NCBI RefSeq assembly: GCF_014773225.1
Contig: NZ_JACXAJ010000006.1
Coordinates: forward strand, 62,001-126,000
Direction: 5' to 3'
From: Pontibacter aquaedesilientis
GTDB lineage: Bacteria; Bacteroidota; Bacteroidia; Cytophagales; Hymenobacteraceae
DNA: 64,000 bases
Shown: positions 24,550 to 33,146 of the stretch, piece after piece
Layout of the letters: each line of letters starts with the position of its first letter
Position numbering within the stretch: position 1 is the first letter of the stretch
Program-made: the position numbers and the translations under genes
The notes under the pieces: model-generated
What the model saw: only the letters and a program-made list of their open reading frames with translations
Told to the model about the DNA's origin: nothing
Databases searched by the model: none

Positions 24550-27147
24550 ATGATTAATACGCTGATTGGAGACGTTGGCCACGCCAGTGTGATTGTTGCT
24601 TTTGTAGCGGCCATTGTAGCCTCCTATGCCTATTTCATGGCCTCGCGCCAGACTACCGAAGAGAGCGGCGACACCAGCTGGCGCAAACTGGCACGTGGCG
24701 CTTTTTATGTGCACGCCATAGCGGTTGTGGCCATTATCTTCAGCCTCTTCAACATTATTTACGAGCACCGCTACGAGTACTATTACGCCTGGAGCCACTC
24801 TTCTAACCACCTGCCGGTGCACTACATGATCTCCTGTTTCTGGGAAGGTCAGGAAGGTTCGTTCCTGCTCTGGATGTTCTGGCACGTGGCCTTGGGTGTG
24901 GTGCTGATGAACGCCGGCAAGAAAAACAAGCAATGGGAAGCGCCTGTGATGGCCATCTTCTCTTTCGTGCAGATTTTCATCTCTTCTATGATTCTGGGTG
25001 TGGTGATCGGCGACTTTAAGCTGGGTTCCTCCCCTTTCATCCTCATGCGCGACTTCATGGCCGACGCCCCTGTGTTTGCCATGGACCCGAACTTTAAGCC
25101 AGCTGATGGCACAGGCTTGAACCCGCTGTTGCAGAACTACTGGATGGTGATTCACCCGCCAACGCTGTTCTTAGGCTACGCCGCTTCGCTTGTCCCGTTT
25201 GCTTTCGCCATTGCCGGTCTTTGGAAAGGCAAGTTCAGCGAGTGGATTCGTCCGGCGCTGCCATGGTCACACTTCGCGGCCGTAACGCTGGGTGTGGGCA
25301 TTGTGATGGGTGCTTACTGGGCTTATGAGACGCTGAACTTCGGCGGTTACTGGAACTGGGATCCGGTGGAAAATGCGGTATACATTCCGTGGCTCGTGCT
25401 GGTGGGCGGTATCCATACCATGATTGCCTACCGTCGCAGCAAGCAAGGGCTGCGCGCCTCGTTCATCTTGGTAATCACCTCTTTTGTCCTGATCCTGTAC
25501 GCGACTTTCCTGACCCGAAGCGGTATCCTGGGCAATGCCTCCGTGCACTCTTTCACCGATTTAGGTCTGTCTGGTCAGCTGTTTACTTACATGATGGCCT
25601 TTGTAGTACTCGCCATCGGACTGCTGGTGTATAACTGGAAGAAAATCCCGACAACAGAGAAAGAGCTTTCGACCTACAGTGCTGAGTTCTGGGTATTTAT
25701 TGGTGCTGCCGTGCTTTGCCTGGCTGCTTTTCAGGTACTTGTCACGACCTCTATACCTGTGTACAACGCCTTCCTTGGGTTTATCGGGATCGAGTCCAAC
25801 GCCGCCCTGCCTGCTGACCAGATTGCGCACTACACCAAGTTTCAGCTTTGGGGTGGTGTAGCCATCGCCATACTGACAGGTATAGGCCAGTTGTTGTGGT
25901 GGAAGAAAGCGAACAAAAAGAGCTTCAAAGACGCCATCACCATGCCGCTTATGCTCACGCTGCTGTTCGCCAGCTTGGTGATTATCCTATCCAACAAGTT
26001 CGATATCTTCACGTTCAAGCTCGATAATCCGGTATACATTCTACTGTTTGTGGTATCGCTGTTTGCGGTATTCGCCAACTTCAGCATCATCCTTGGTTTA
26101 TTGCAGAAGAAAGTAACCCTGTCGGGCGGTGCCGTGGCCCACATAGGTATAGCACTTATGCTGATCGGTATCTTGTTCTCGTCAGGCTACTCCAACATCA
26201 TTTCGCAGAACAACTCGGGTCTGCTCTACTCACGTGAGTTCCCGGATGAGATCAACCGCGACAACGTGCTCTTGTGGCGCAACACGCCCGTGCAGATGGA
26301 TCGCTTTAAGGTAAGCTACCATGGTCAGTTCCAGGAAGTGGAAGGCGTGCCGGGTTATGTGAACAAGGAGTTGCTCTACCAAACGGATGACATGTACAAA
26401 GCCATTGCCCGTGGCAATATTCAGGTAGGTGAGCAGGTATACTTCGAGACAGGCGATACCCTGGAACTGGTTTCCCCGGAAAACACTTACTACGAAGTGA
26501 ACTACGAGAGCGATAAAGAAAACTTTGTGCTATACCCAAGAGCACAGGTAAACCCCAACATGGGTCTGCTAGCCTCTCCTGACATCAAGCATTTCGCTGG
26601 CAAGGACTTATATACACACGTTTCGACGGTACCAGACCCGAATGAAGAAAAGGACTGGGGTGAACTGCAGGAGTATGAGGTAACAGCTGGTGACACCATC
26701 GTGATCAACGACTACATTGCTATCTTCAACGGCATCGAGCAAATAGAGCAGGTGCCGGGCGTGCAGCTGGCCAAAGGCGACGTTGCCGTGCAGGCCGCCA
26801 TGAAAATTATGGGTGAGCGCAAGAATTATCACGCCCACCCGGTGCTCATGATCAAAGACCAGATGATGGGCCGCGTACCGGAAGTGATTGAAGACTTGGG
26901 TATACGCATCACCTTCCTGAACATCGACACGGAGAACCATCGCTTCAAGATCGGTGTGAACGTGACGCAAAAGGACTACATCATCCTAAAAGCGATGGAA
27001 AAACCTTTCGTGAATGTCCTCTGGATCGGCACCATCATCATGGCTATTGGCTTTGTGATGGCGATTGTCCGCCGTAACAAAGAGGGGAATACTGGTGAGG
27101 GGAAAACTCCGAAAGCAAAGGAAAAACGCAAGGCGCAGGTGGCGTAA
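24550..27147 (+). CDS. ccmF: Cytochrome c heme lyase subunit CcmF
   Basis: An 865-residue multi-helix membrane protein. The WWD heme-handling domain is clear: WNWDPVEN at 268-275, with IHPPTLFLGY near 201-210 and LPWSHFAAVTLG near 237-248 giving likely heme histidines. Residues about 590-825 form a large periplasmic, beta-rich domain before a last helix and a basic tail. It ligates heme to CxxCH apocytochromes with CcmH, and neither CcmG nor CcmH is in the window. It is clearly longer than the roughly 650-residue proteobacterial form, mainly in the C-terminal periplasmic part. A terminator follows. Confidence 0.95.
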   Translation: MINTLIGDVGHASVIVAFVAAIVASYAYFMASRQTTEESGDTSWRKLARGAFYVHAIAVVAIIFSLFNIIYEHRYEYYYAWSHSSNHLPVHYMISCFWEGQEGSFLLWMFWHVALGVVLMNAGKKNKQWEAPVMAIFSFVQIFISSMILGVVIGDFKLGSSPFILMRDFMADAPVFAMDPNFKPADGTGLNPLLQNYWMVIHPPTLFLGYAASLVPFAFAIAGLWKGKFSEWIRPALPWSHFAAVTLGVGIVMGAYWAYETLNFGGYWNWDPVENAVYIPWLVLVGGIHTMIAYRRSKQGLRASFILVITSFVLILYATFLTRSGILGNASVHSFTDLGLSGQLFTYMMAFVVLAIGLLVYNWKKIPTTEKELSTYSAEFWVFIGAAVLCLAAFQVLVTTSIPVYNAFLGFIGIESNAALPADQIAHYTKFQLWGGVAIAILTGIGQLLWWKKANKKSFKDAITMPLMLTLLFASLVIILSNKFDIFTFKLDNPVYILLFVVSLFAVFANFSIILGLLQKKVTLSGGAVAHIGIALMLIGILFSSGYSNIISQNNSGLLYSREFPDEINRDNVLLWRNTPVQMDRFKVSYHGQFQEVEGVPGYVNKELLYQTDDMYKAIARGNIQVGEQVYFETGDTLELVSPENTYYEVNYESDKENFVLYPRAQVNPNMGLLASPDIKHFAGKDLYTHVSTVPDPNEEKDWGELQEYEVTAGDTIVINDYIAIFNGIEQIEQVPGVQLAKGDVAVQAAMKIMGERKNYHAHPVLMIKDQMMGRVPEVIEDLGIRITFLNIDTENHRFKIGVNVTQKDYIILKAMEKPFVNVLWIGTIIMAIGFVMAIVRRNKEGNTGEGKTPKAKEKRKAQVA

Positions 27148-27168
27148 AAGCCTGAAATGAACACTAAC

Positions 27169-27203
27169 AAATAAGGCAGGCTTGTGAAAGGCCTGCCTTA
27201 TTT
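27169..27203 (+). terminator. Terminator after ccmF
   Basis: AAATAAGGCAGGC (27169-27181) pairs exactly with GCCTGCCTTATTT (27191-27203), with a 9-base loop. It ends the ccm transcript. Confidence 0.85.
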
Positions 27204-27253
27204 GTATCTAGTAGCTGTGACCAATAATCTTCGTTAAGCAAGCCGCATAGCCC

Positions 27254-28471
27254 ATGAATGTCTTTGTTATCCCATCGTGGTATCCATCAAAAGATCACCC
27301 CACCACGGGCATCATGATAGCTGAGCAGTACGAAGCCATCAGCAAGGCGAATACGGCAATCAATATAGGGGTCAGCATATGGGGGCAAATGGACAATCGC
27401 TTTTTACTGAAGGCAAGTGATCATTTAAAGAATCTCCCAAAGTTGACCGCTACCAAAGAGAGCCATACCATCACAAAATCCCCTAACTTAAAGGTGTACC
27501 ACACACCGGCGTTCACCTGGAGCAGGAAACTATTCAAAGGCAATTTCGACAAGATAGTAAAGGCAAACCTTCGAAATCTAAAAGCCTTTGAGCGTGACTT
27601 CGGCCCCGTGCAGCTGCTCCATGCGCATGTAGGTCACCCGGCCGGCAACATTGCCCTGGAAGTTGCTCGGCAAACCAACCTTCCGTTTTGCCTCACAGAG
27701 CATATGGGACCCTTCCCAAGCCCCTACGCTACCAATAAGCAAGGTTTACTAACGGCATTTCACAGGTCTCCTTACATGGCTTCCGCCGTTAACATCGCGG
27801 TAAGCCCTTTCCAAAAAAAAATGATGGAGCAGCAAGGCATTAGCAACATCGTAACGGTGTCGAATTTTATTGATGAGGATTATTTCCAGCCAGCCCCTCC
27901 ATTGCCCAGAACCGATTCCACTTTTACATTTTTCACCTTTACTCGGCTCGTCGATGGCAAAGGAATAGAGGACTTGCTCCATGCCACCAAAGCTTTACTG
28001 AACAAAGGGGTAAAAGTGAGGCTTCGCATCGGCGGAACTGGCCAAAAAGCGATATACTACAGACAATTAGCCGAGGGATTAGAGATATCAGAAAAAATTG
28101 AATGGCTAGGAGAACTCAGTAGGGAGGCTGCTTTGTGGGAATACCAAAAGTGCGACGCTTTTGTGCTGCCCAGTTATTACGAATCGTTTGGAATTGTTTA
28201 CATTGAGGCACTGGCATGCGGCAAGCCCATCATAGCGACCAAGTGCGGAGGACCAGAGACTATAGTGAATGAGCTGAACGGCCTACTAATCGACAAGGGC
28301 AGTCCTGTGGCATTGGCTGAAGCAATGCAGCACATGACTGAAAATGCTGGCAGGTATGACTCAGCTATCATCCGACAGGATTTCTTGACTAGGTTCTCAA
28401 AAAAAACAATCATCCCACAACTTGTCGCGCTATATCAGAAAGTGATCACCCAGCACAAATCAACCCTATGA
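27254..28471 (+). CDS. GT4-type glycosyltransferase
   Basis: A 405-residue retaining glycosyltransferase of the GT-B fold. The N-terminal domain starts FVIPSWYPSKDHPTTGIM, the acceptor-side motif AHVGHPAGNIAL follows, and the donor domain has FTFTRLVDGKGIEDLLHA and the EX7E-type motif PSYYESFGIVYIEALACGKPIIAT (about 301-324). It transfers a sugar from a nucleotide donor to an unknown acceptor, probably in polysaccharide or lipid glycan synthesis. It overlaps the DUF2520 gene by 4 bases. Its sequence is more AT-rich than its neighbours and contains no full AGGTATAG motif, which hints at more recent acquisition. Confidence 0.88.
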   Translation: MNVFVIPSWYPSKDHPTTGIMIAEQYEAISKANTAINIGVSIWGQMDNRFLLKASDHLKNLPKLTATKESHTITKSPNLKVYHTPAFTWSRKLFKGNFDKIVKANLRNLKAFERDFGPVQLLHAHVGHPAGNIALEVARQTNLPFCLTEHMGPFPSPYATNKQGLLTAFHRSPYMASAVNIAVSPFQKKMMEQQGISNIVTVSNFIDEDYFQPAPPLPRTDSTFTFFTFTRLVDGKGIEDLLHATKALLNKGVKVRLRIGGTGQKAIYYRQLAEGLEISEKIEWLGELSREAALWEYQKCDAFVLPSYYESFGIVYIEALACGKPIIATKCGGPETIVNELNGLLIDKGSPVALAEAMQHMTENAGRYDSAIIRQDFLTRFSKKTIIPQLVALYQKVITQHKSTL

Positions 28472-29262
28472 AAATCGCTCTTATCGGAGCCGGTAACGTA
28501 GCCTGGCATCTTGGCAAAGCGCTTTATGGCGCTGGGCACGAAATCGTGGCAGTGTATAGCCCCACGTCAGGCCACCGGGAAGCACTGGCAAAGGAACTCG
28601 CACCGGCTATACCGCTCCCATCCCCTGACCTGACTGCTACCGATGCCGAACTGGTCCTGATAGCTATACCGGATGCCGCACTAGCTTCTGTAGCTTCTAC
28701 CATTAAAGTCGCCAAGGGAACAATTGTGGCACATAACTCCGGCTCTCAACCGCTGGCTGTTTTGCAAAGTATAACAGGCGGGAGGGCAGGTGTTTTTTAT
28801 CCACTACAGACGTTTTCCAAGTCTAAACCTGTCGATTTCAAATCTATACCTGTGCTTTTGGAAACTGAAGATGAAAACACCTTACAGACCTTACAGGCAG
28901 TAGCAGCCAGCATTACCAAAGAAGTTCACCTGGTTGACTCCACCAAGAGAAAACAGTTACACCTGGCCGCTGTGTTTGCCTGCAACTTTACCAACCACCT
29001 GCTAGGTATAAGCAGGACGCTGCTGCACGATGCCCAGCTCCCTGACTCGCTGCTTCAGCCCCTCATCCAGGAAACCATAGCCAAGGCGCTTCAACAACAC
29101 CCTTTCCAGGTACAGACAGGTCCGGCGGTGCGCCATGATCACAATGTGATTGATGAGCATATGCAGATGTTACAAGAGCACCCAACCTATCAGCAGGTAT
29201 ATCGGTTGCTCACCCAAAGCATACAGGAACAGCACATGAACGGAAAAAGCACGGAGGAGTAA
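28468..29262 (+). CDS. Rossmann-like / DUF2520 domain oxidoreductase (uncharacterised)
   Basis: A 264-residue protein. The N-terminal Rossmann fold has the NAD(P) glycine motif IGAGNVAWHLGKAL (about 5-18). The C-terminal DUF2520 part has AAVFACNFTNHLLGISRTLL and the TGPAVRHDHNVIDEHM signature. The family is related to F420-dependent NADP reductases and 6-phosphogluconate dehydrogenase folds; its substrate is not known to me. It overlaps the glycosyltransferase stop (ATGA) and precedes a ferredoxin, consistent with the common Bacteroidota cluster with KdsC-like and UbiA-like genes further along. Confidence 0.85.
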   Translation: MKIALIGAGNVAWHLGKALYGAGHEIVAVYSPTSGHREALAKELAPAIPLPSPDLTATDAELVLIAIPDAALASVASTIKVAKGTIVAHNSGSQPLAVLQSITGGRAGVFYPLQTFSKSKPVDFKSIPVLLETEDENTLQTLQAVAASITKEVHLVDSTKRKQLHLAAVFACNFTNHLLGISRTLLHDAQLPDSLLQPLIQETIAKALQQHPFQVQTGPAVRHDHNVIDEHMQMLQEHPTYQQVYRLLTQSIQEQHMNGKSTEE

Positions 29263-29316
29263 CCTCTTTTGCCGTATACCTGTTTCTTAACCGGAGAAGG
29301 TATGAATTGCCTGGGT

Positions 29317-29347
29317 TTTGATTCGGGGGGCGGGTTTCATAACTTTG
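29317..29347 (+). promoter_or_regulatory. Promoter of ferredoxin-iscX genes
   Basis: TTTG (29317-29320) and TAACTTTG (29340-29347) are separated by exactly 19 bases, a full match to the Bacteroidota consensus for the primary sigma factor. The ATG follows 20 bases later. Confidence 0.85.
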
Positions 29348-29367
29348 CACCGTAAAAAGACATATTC

Positions 29368-29697
29368 ATGAAAATTGTAAATATAACGTTTAAGTTTGCT
29401 GACGGCTCGCCTGACCAGATACTCCCTGCTGTAGAGGGAGAGTCTGTGCTGGATGTGGCGCTCAACAACGACATTAAACTACAGCATAACTGCGGTGGCG
29501 TTTGTGGCTGCAGTACTTGCCATGTATACATCGAGGCTGGTATGGATGACCTGCCGGAAATCTCTGACAAAGAAGAAGACTACATCGACCGTGCCGTTGA
29601 CCCGCGTATTAACTCACGACTGGGTTGCCAGTGCGTTGTGCAGGGCAACGAGGACATTGTGGTGACCATACCGCCACAGGATTTCCTGGGCCATTAG
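29368..29697 (+). CDS. fdx: 2Fe-2S ferredoxin, ISC/adrenodoxin type
   Basis: A 109-residue adrenodoxin-like ferredoxin. Cluster ligands lie in NCGGVCGCSTC (Cys42, Cys48, Cys51, with an extra Cys46) and LGCQC (Cys87/Cys89). The acidic helix (DDLPEISDKEEDYID) and the DPRINSRLGCQ motif place it with ISC-type ferredoxins that supply electrons for Fe-S assembly. The next gene is iscX, supporting that role. The promoter has the full -33/-7 pair. Confidence 0.92.
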   Translation: MKIVNITFKFADGSPDQILPAVEGESVLDVALNNDIKLQHNCGGVCGCSTCHVYIEAGMDDLPEISDKEEDYIDRAVDPRINSRLGCQCVVQGNEDIVVTIPPQDFLGH

Positions 29698-29765
29698 TGG
29701 CTGGCAGTTCATGCCATAAGCATGGCGCTGCTGAATCATAAGCGTTAACTGATAAAGAAAAACAT

Positions 29766-30008
29766 ATGGATAAGAATTATGAACCGCCAATTCACTGGAA
29801 TGACTATGAGGACATAGCCATGGCCCTGTACGAGAAGTTTGGCAATGATTTCAACGAATCGAAAATATACCGCATCCGCTTTACCGAGCTATTGGAGTGG
29901 GTACTCTCATTGCCCAACTTTGCCGGCAAACGCGAAGAGTCCAACGAAGGCCACTTAGAGCAGATTCAGGCCGCTTGGGTATATGAGTGGCGCGACAACC
30001 AGGACTAA
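29766..30008 (+). CDS. iscX: Fe-S assembly protein IscX
   Basis: An 80-residue acidic protein. It has the IscX pattern: HWNDYEDIAMALYEKF near the start, then IRFTELLEWVLSLPNFAGKREESNEGHLEQIQAAWVYEW. IscX binds IscS and iron and tunes cysteine desulfurase activity. It lies 68 bases downstream of the ferredoxin gene, as in bacterial isc clusters, although no iscS or iscU is here. A compact terminator follows. Confidence 0.9.
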   Translation: MDKNYEPPIHWNDYEDIAMALYEKFGNDFNESKIYRIRFTELLEWVLSLPNFAGKREESNEGHLEQIQAAWVYEWRDNQD

Positions 30009-30060
30009 GGCGATATTGGCCCACAAAAAGTTCTTTATATTAAATTAAATATATATTTTT

Positions 30061-30091
30061 AAAGGTCCTTTCTGATGAGAGGACCTTTTTT
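30061..30091 (+). terminator. Terminator after iscX
   Basis: AAAGGTCCT (30061-30069) pairs with AGGACCTTT (30080-30088) followed by T's. An ATG at 30075 within its loop is in frame with the next gene but is not a credible start. Confidence 0.85.
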
Positions 30092-30101
30092 AATTCACTG
30101 T

Positions 30102-30599
30102 ATGTCAATCACCCAACCAGACCTGACTCTTATCAACACCTTCATCTTCGATGTAGACGGGGTACTAACGGATGGCTCGCTTTACGTATTTGCCGATGGC
30201 GAAAAGGTAAGAGCCTTCAACATCAAAGACGGCTTCGCCATCAAGCACGCCTTGCGCCAGGGCTACCGCGTCGCTATCATTTCCGCCAAAAACGAACCGG
30301 GTGTGCGCGTCAGGCTCGAGGAACTGGAGATAGAGGATATTTTTCTGGGAGCAGAGGACAAGGTGGAGATTTTCGAGGATTACCTCTACATGCAGGGCAT
30401 CCATCCGGCCACGGTGGCCTACATGGGCGACGACATGCCTGACCTGGAGGTTATGCAACGCTGTGGCCTCAGAGCTTGCCCCGCCGACGCCGCCGATGAT
30501 ATTAGGGAAATATGCACCTTTATCTCAACAAAAAACGGAGGCAGAGGAGCTGTGCGTGAGCTGATTGAGAAAATTATGAAGGCACAGGATACGTGGTAG
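30102..30599 (+). CDS. KdsC-like HAD phosphatase
   Basis: A 165-residue HAD-superfamily protein of the C0 (KdsC) type without a cap domain. Motif I is FDVDGVLTDGS, motif II is the IISAK strand, and motif III/IV is YMGDDMPDLEVM. KdsC makes 3-deoxy-D-manno-octulosonate from its 8-phosphate; the same fold is also found in sialic-acid-type phosphatases. The start at 30102 (MSITQPDL) is chosen because the upstream ATG (30075) sits in the loop of the preceding terminator. Confidence 0.88.
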   Translation: MSITQPDLTLINTFIFDVDGVLTDGSLYVFADGEKVRAFNIKDGFAIKHALRQGYRVAIISAKNEPGVRVRLEELEIEDIFLGAEDKVEIFEDYLYMQGIHPATVAYMGDDMPDLEVMQRCGLRACPADAADDIREICTFISTKNGGRGAVRELIEKIMKAQDTW

Positions 30600-30716
30600 C
30601 AGGGATTATACTTTTCTCAAATCAAATAGCAAGTTTCTTTTAAATAATTATTTGCTTATATATAATTATTTTTTAATCTTACAGTCAGTTTATTTAAAAT
30701 TATTTATTTCATTTTT

Positions 30717-30911
30717 ATGAAGACAGGAAAAGTAAAATTTTTTATTGAATCAAAAGGCTTTGGCTTCATCACAGAAGACGAAACAAATGAAGATTTCTTT
30801 GTGCATGTGACTGGACTGAATGGTCTGCAGATCCAGCAGCACGACCGTGTGGTTTTCGACACACAGGAAGGCAAAAAGGGCGTTAATGCGGTAAACGTTC
30901 AGAGAATCTGA
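30717..30911 (+). CDS. Cold-shock domain protein
   Basis: A 64-residue CspA-type single cold-shock domain. RNP1 is KGFGFI (13-18) and RNP2 DFFVHV (27-32). It would bind single-stranded RNA or DNA as an RNA chaperone. A very AT-rich leader of about 100 bases (30610-30716) precedes it, which is typical for cold-shock genes and may fold in a temperature-dependent manner. A strong terminator follows 23 bases after the stop. Confidence 0.95.
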   Translation: MKTGKVKFFIESKGFGFITEDETNEDFFVHVTGLNGLQIQQHDRVVFDTQEGKKGVNAVNVQRI

Positions 30912-30933
30912 TACGGCGCAGGCTCCGTTAGAG

Positions 30934-30960
30934 AAACCCCTTCCCCAAAGGGGTTTTTTT
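30934..30960 (+). terminator. Terminator after the cold-shock gene
   Basis: AAACCCCTT (30934-30942) pairs with AAGGGGTTT (30948-30956), followed by T's. Confidence 0.9.
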
Positions 30961-30971
30961 ATGCGCTGGCT

Positions 30972-31002
30972 TTTGTGGCGCGCATAAGAGGGTTTAACTT
31001 TG
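30972..31002 (+). promoter_or_regulatory. Promoter of the UbiA-type prenyltransferase gene
   Basis: TTTG (30972-30975) and TAACTTTG (30995-31002) are separated by exactly 19 bases. The TTG at 31000 is part of the -7 box, so translation must begin downstream. Confidence 0.85.
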
Positions 31003-31026
31003 CGGCGGCTATACCCCTTCCCTACT

Positions 31027-31872
31027 TTGAAAGAGTTTTTATACCTAGTCCGTTTTCCGAATCTGTTGCTTATCGTGCTGAGTCAGGCGCTGGTGCAGTC
31101 CAGCTTGCTTACGATCGGCGTGAAATGGGAACGCATCGCCGAGCCGGGCTTTTTGGTGCTCACTTTCGCCACCGTATGCGTAGCGGCAGCCGGTTACATC
31201 ATCAACGACTACTACGATGTCAAGATAGACGCCATTAACAAGCCGGAACGCGTGGTGGTGGGCAAGTCAATCCGCCGGCGACCTGCCATGTTCACGCACA
31301 TGGTTCTTTCTTTTGTAGGTATAGCCCTTGGGTTTTGGCTGTCTTTGGCGGTTGGCCTGATCAACCTGGGGGCGGTATTGCTACTGTGGGGCTACTCGGC
31401 CCGTTTCAAAAAGATGGCATTGGTCGGCAACCTGGCCATTGCGTTGCTCTCCGCCTCTATGCTGCTGGCAGTAGCGGTATATGCCCGGAAACTCAACAAA
31501 ATCACGATCAGCTATGCCGTATTCGCTTTTCTGATCTCTCTTATTCGGGAGATTATCAAAGACATGGAGGACGTGCGCGGAGACGAGTCCTTTGATTGCC
31601 GCACCCTGCCCATTGTGCTGGGGCAGCGCCGCACCAAGTATGTCCTATACCCTATTATTGCCCTTTTCCAGGCCTTCCTGCTGGTGGTAATCTTTCACCC
31701 GGTCACATCCTCTGGATTTGATGTGTACATGATCATGCTGGTGTTGCTGCCTGGAGTGTGGCTGGTAGCTAAACTCGTAAGGGCTGACCGCAAACGCGAT
31801 TTCACTTACCTCAGCAACCTGGGCAAGTTTATTATGCTGACAGGCATACTCTCCATGCTGCTTATCAACTAG
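31027..31872 (+). CDS. UbiA-family prenyltransferase (geranylgeranylglycerol-phosphate geranylgeranyltransferase-like)
   Basis: A 281-residue protein with eight or nine membrane helices. The first Asp motif is NDYYDVKIDAINKP (about 59-72), the second DMEDVRGDESFD (about 178-189). UbiA enzymes transfer an isoprenyl group to a lipophilic or polar acceptor. Bacteroidota members of this subgroup are commonly annotated as geranylgeranylglycerol-phosphate transferases; the substrate is not proven. TTG at 31027 (KEFLYLVRFPN) is favoured because the longer frame begins in the -7 box. Confidence 0.88.
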   Translation: MKEFLYLVRFPNLLLIVLSQALVQSSLLTIGVKWERIAEPGFLVLTFATVCVAAAGYIINDYYDVKIDAINKPERVVVGKSIRRRPAMFTHMVLSFVGIALGFWLSLAVGLINLGAVLLLWGYSARFKKMALVGNLAIALLSASMLLAVAVYARKLNKITISYAVFAFLISLIREIIKDMEDVRGDESFDCRTLPIVLGQRRTKYVLYPIIALFQAFLLVVIFHPVTSSGFDVYMIMLVLLPGVWLVAKLVRADRKRDFTYLSNLGKFIMLTGILSMLLIN

Positions 31873-31997
31873 GGTTAAAGCGAAAAACAGGCCGACCCAA
31901 GAAGTATCGGAATGGCTTGCGATGGCAGGTATAGGCAGTCGGAGTGCAGCCGCACAACAAATCGTTTTTTTGTTATGCCATCACTCCCGACAAGCCA

Positions 31998-32029
31998 TTG
32001 TAAATTCATGTATAGTTGTATATTTACAA
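31998..32029 (+). promoter_or_regulatory. Candidate operator before the Fur-family gene
   Basis: TTGTAAAT (31998-32005) and ATTTACAA (32022-32029) form a perfect 8-base inverted repeat with a 16-base spacer, 33 bases before the start codon. Autoregulation by the Fur-family protein is plausible. Confidence 0.5.
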
Positions 32030-32061
32030 GCTAAAAAAATTTATACCTGCCTCTAACCTAC

Positions 32062-32499
32062 ATGAACAAACTTCAAAAGATCATCCATACGTATGGCCTG
32101 CGTAAAACCAAATGCCGCGCCGATGTCCTGAACCTGTTTCTGGAAAATAACCATGCGCTGGCTCACGCCGCCGTTGAGCAACACTTGGGCACACAGTACG
32201 ACCGTGTCACGCTTTACAGAACACTCCACTCGTTTGAGAAAAAAGGCTTGCTGCATAGCATCAATGACGGGAGCGGCGCCGTGAAGTATGCTATCTGCAA
32301 GCAGGCCTGTACCCAGCATCAGCACCATGACAATCACATGCACTTCAGCTGCACCGCCTGCAGCCAGACCTATTGCATCAACGAGGTGCACCTCCCGCCG
32401 CTACGTATGCCGGACGGTTACCAGGTAGAGGAACTGCGCTTTTCGGCACAGGGCGTCTGCAAAAGCTGTTTGAAAGCCCAAAGGCTGCAACAGGCATAG
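32062..32499 (+). CDS. Fur-family metal-dependent repressor (Zur/Fur-like)
   Basis: A 145-residue regulator. N-terminal winged helix with AAVEQHLGTQYDRVTLYRTLHSFEKKGLLH (about 36-65). A His-rich stretch (CTQHQHHDNHMHF, about 83-95) and two Cys pairs, CTAC (97-100) and CKSC (134-137), give the metal and structural zinc sites. Such proteins repress metal uptake genes or, for PerR, peroxide defence genes. The His cluster would fit zinc sensing, but the metal cannot be told from sequence alone. The gene is alone and has an inverted repeat just upstream. Confidence 0.9.
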   Translation: MNKLQKIIHTYGLRKTKCRADVLNLFLENNHALAHAAVEQHLGTQYDRVTLYRTLHSFEKKGLLHSINDGSGAVKYAICKQACTQHQHHDNHMHFSCTACSQTYCINEVHLPPLRMPDGYQVEELRFSAQGVCKSCLKAQRLQQA

Positions 32500-32572
32500 C
32501 CACCTCCGCCAAAAGGCCAATACCTCTAGTTTATTAATTTCCGTAAGTGTATAGCATTAACAGGTATAGCCC

Positions 32573-33082
32573 ATGCCCTCAAAAAAATTAGGTTCTCCCG
32601 AGCACTTCCATCGATTAGCCACTTCACCAAGTAAGTTGCGCCTTTTCATGCTGGCAAAATTGCCTATGGCGTATCTCGCTGGTTTAAAGGTAGCGGCTAT
32701 TTCGGAGGAGAGGGCCATGGTGACCATATCCTACAAATACCTCAACAAAAACCCCTTCAACTCCATTTACTTTGCCAGCCTGAGCATGGCCGCCGAGCTC
32801 TCAACGGGCCTTCTTTGCATGGCACAGACCTATAAGTCCGATCCGGCCGTGTCGATGCTGGTGGTGCACATGGAAGCCGACTTCATGAAAAAAGCGGTTG
32901 GTAGGATTTCCTTTTCCTGCGAGGACGGTGCTCGAATAAAAGCTGCTGCCGACCAGACCAAGATCACGGGCGAGGGTGTGACGGTGGTAGCTACTAGCAT
33001 CGGCACCGACGAGAGCGGCGATAAAGTGGCAGAATTCCGCTTTACGTGGTCGCTTAAGGCGAAGAAGCGGCCTAGCTCTTGA
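32573..33082 (+). CDS. DUF4442 protein, thioesterase-like hotdog fold
   Basis: A 169-residue soluble protein with the DUF4442 pattern, a hotdog fold related to thioesterases: MAYLAGLKVAAISEERAMVTISYKYLNKNPFNSIYFASLSMAAELSTGLL. NPFNSIYFASL corresponds to the active-site helix region of PaaI-like enzymes. The substrate is unknown. AGG of a CAGGTATAGC motif copy lies 8 bases before ATG and probably serves as the ribosome binding site. Upstream the gap to the Fur-family gene is 73 bases. Confidence 0.8.
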   Translation: MPSKKLGSPEHFHRLATSPSKLRLFMLAKLPMAYLAGLKVAAISEERAMVTISYKYLNKNPFNSIYFASLSMAAELSTGLLCMAQTYKSDPAVSMLVVHMEADFMKKAVGRISFSCEDGARIKAAADQTKITGEGVTVVATSIGTDESGDKVAEFRFTWSLKAKKRPSS

Positions 33083-33146
33083 TTTCATTAGCTTTTTGGG
33101 AGCTATACCTGTAACTTGCAGCCCGTTACCAGCTATTTTACCCAGC

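Noticed and set aside
30075..30101. ATG at 30075 as start of the KdsC-like gene
   Set aside because: It is in the loop of the iscX terminator hairpin.
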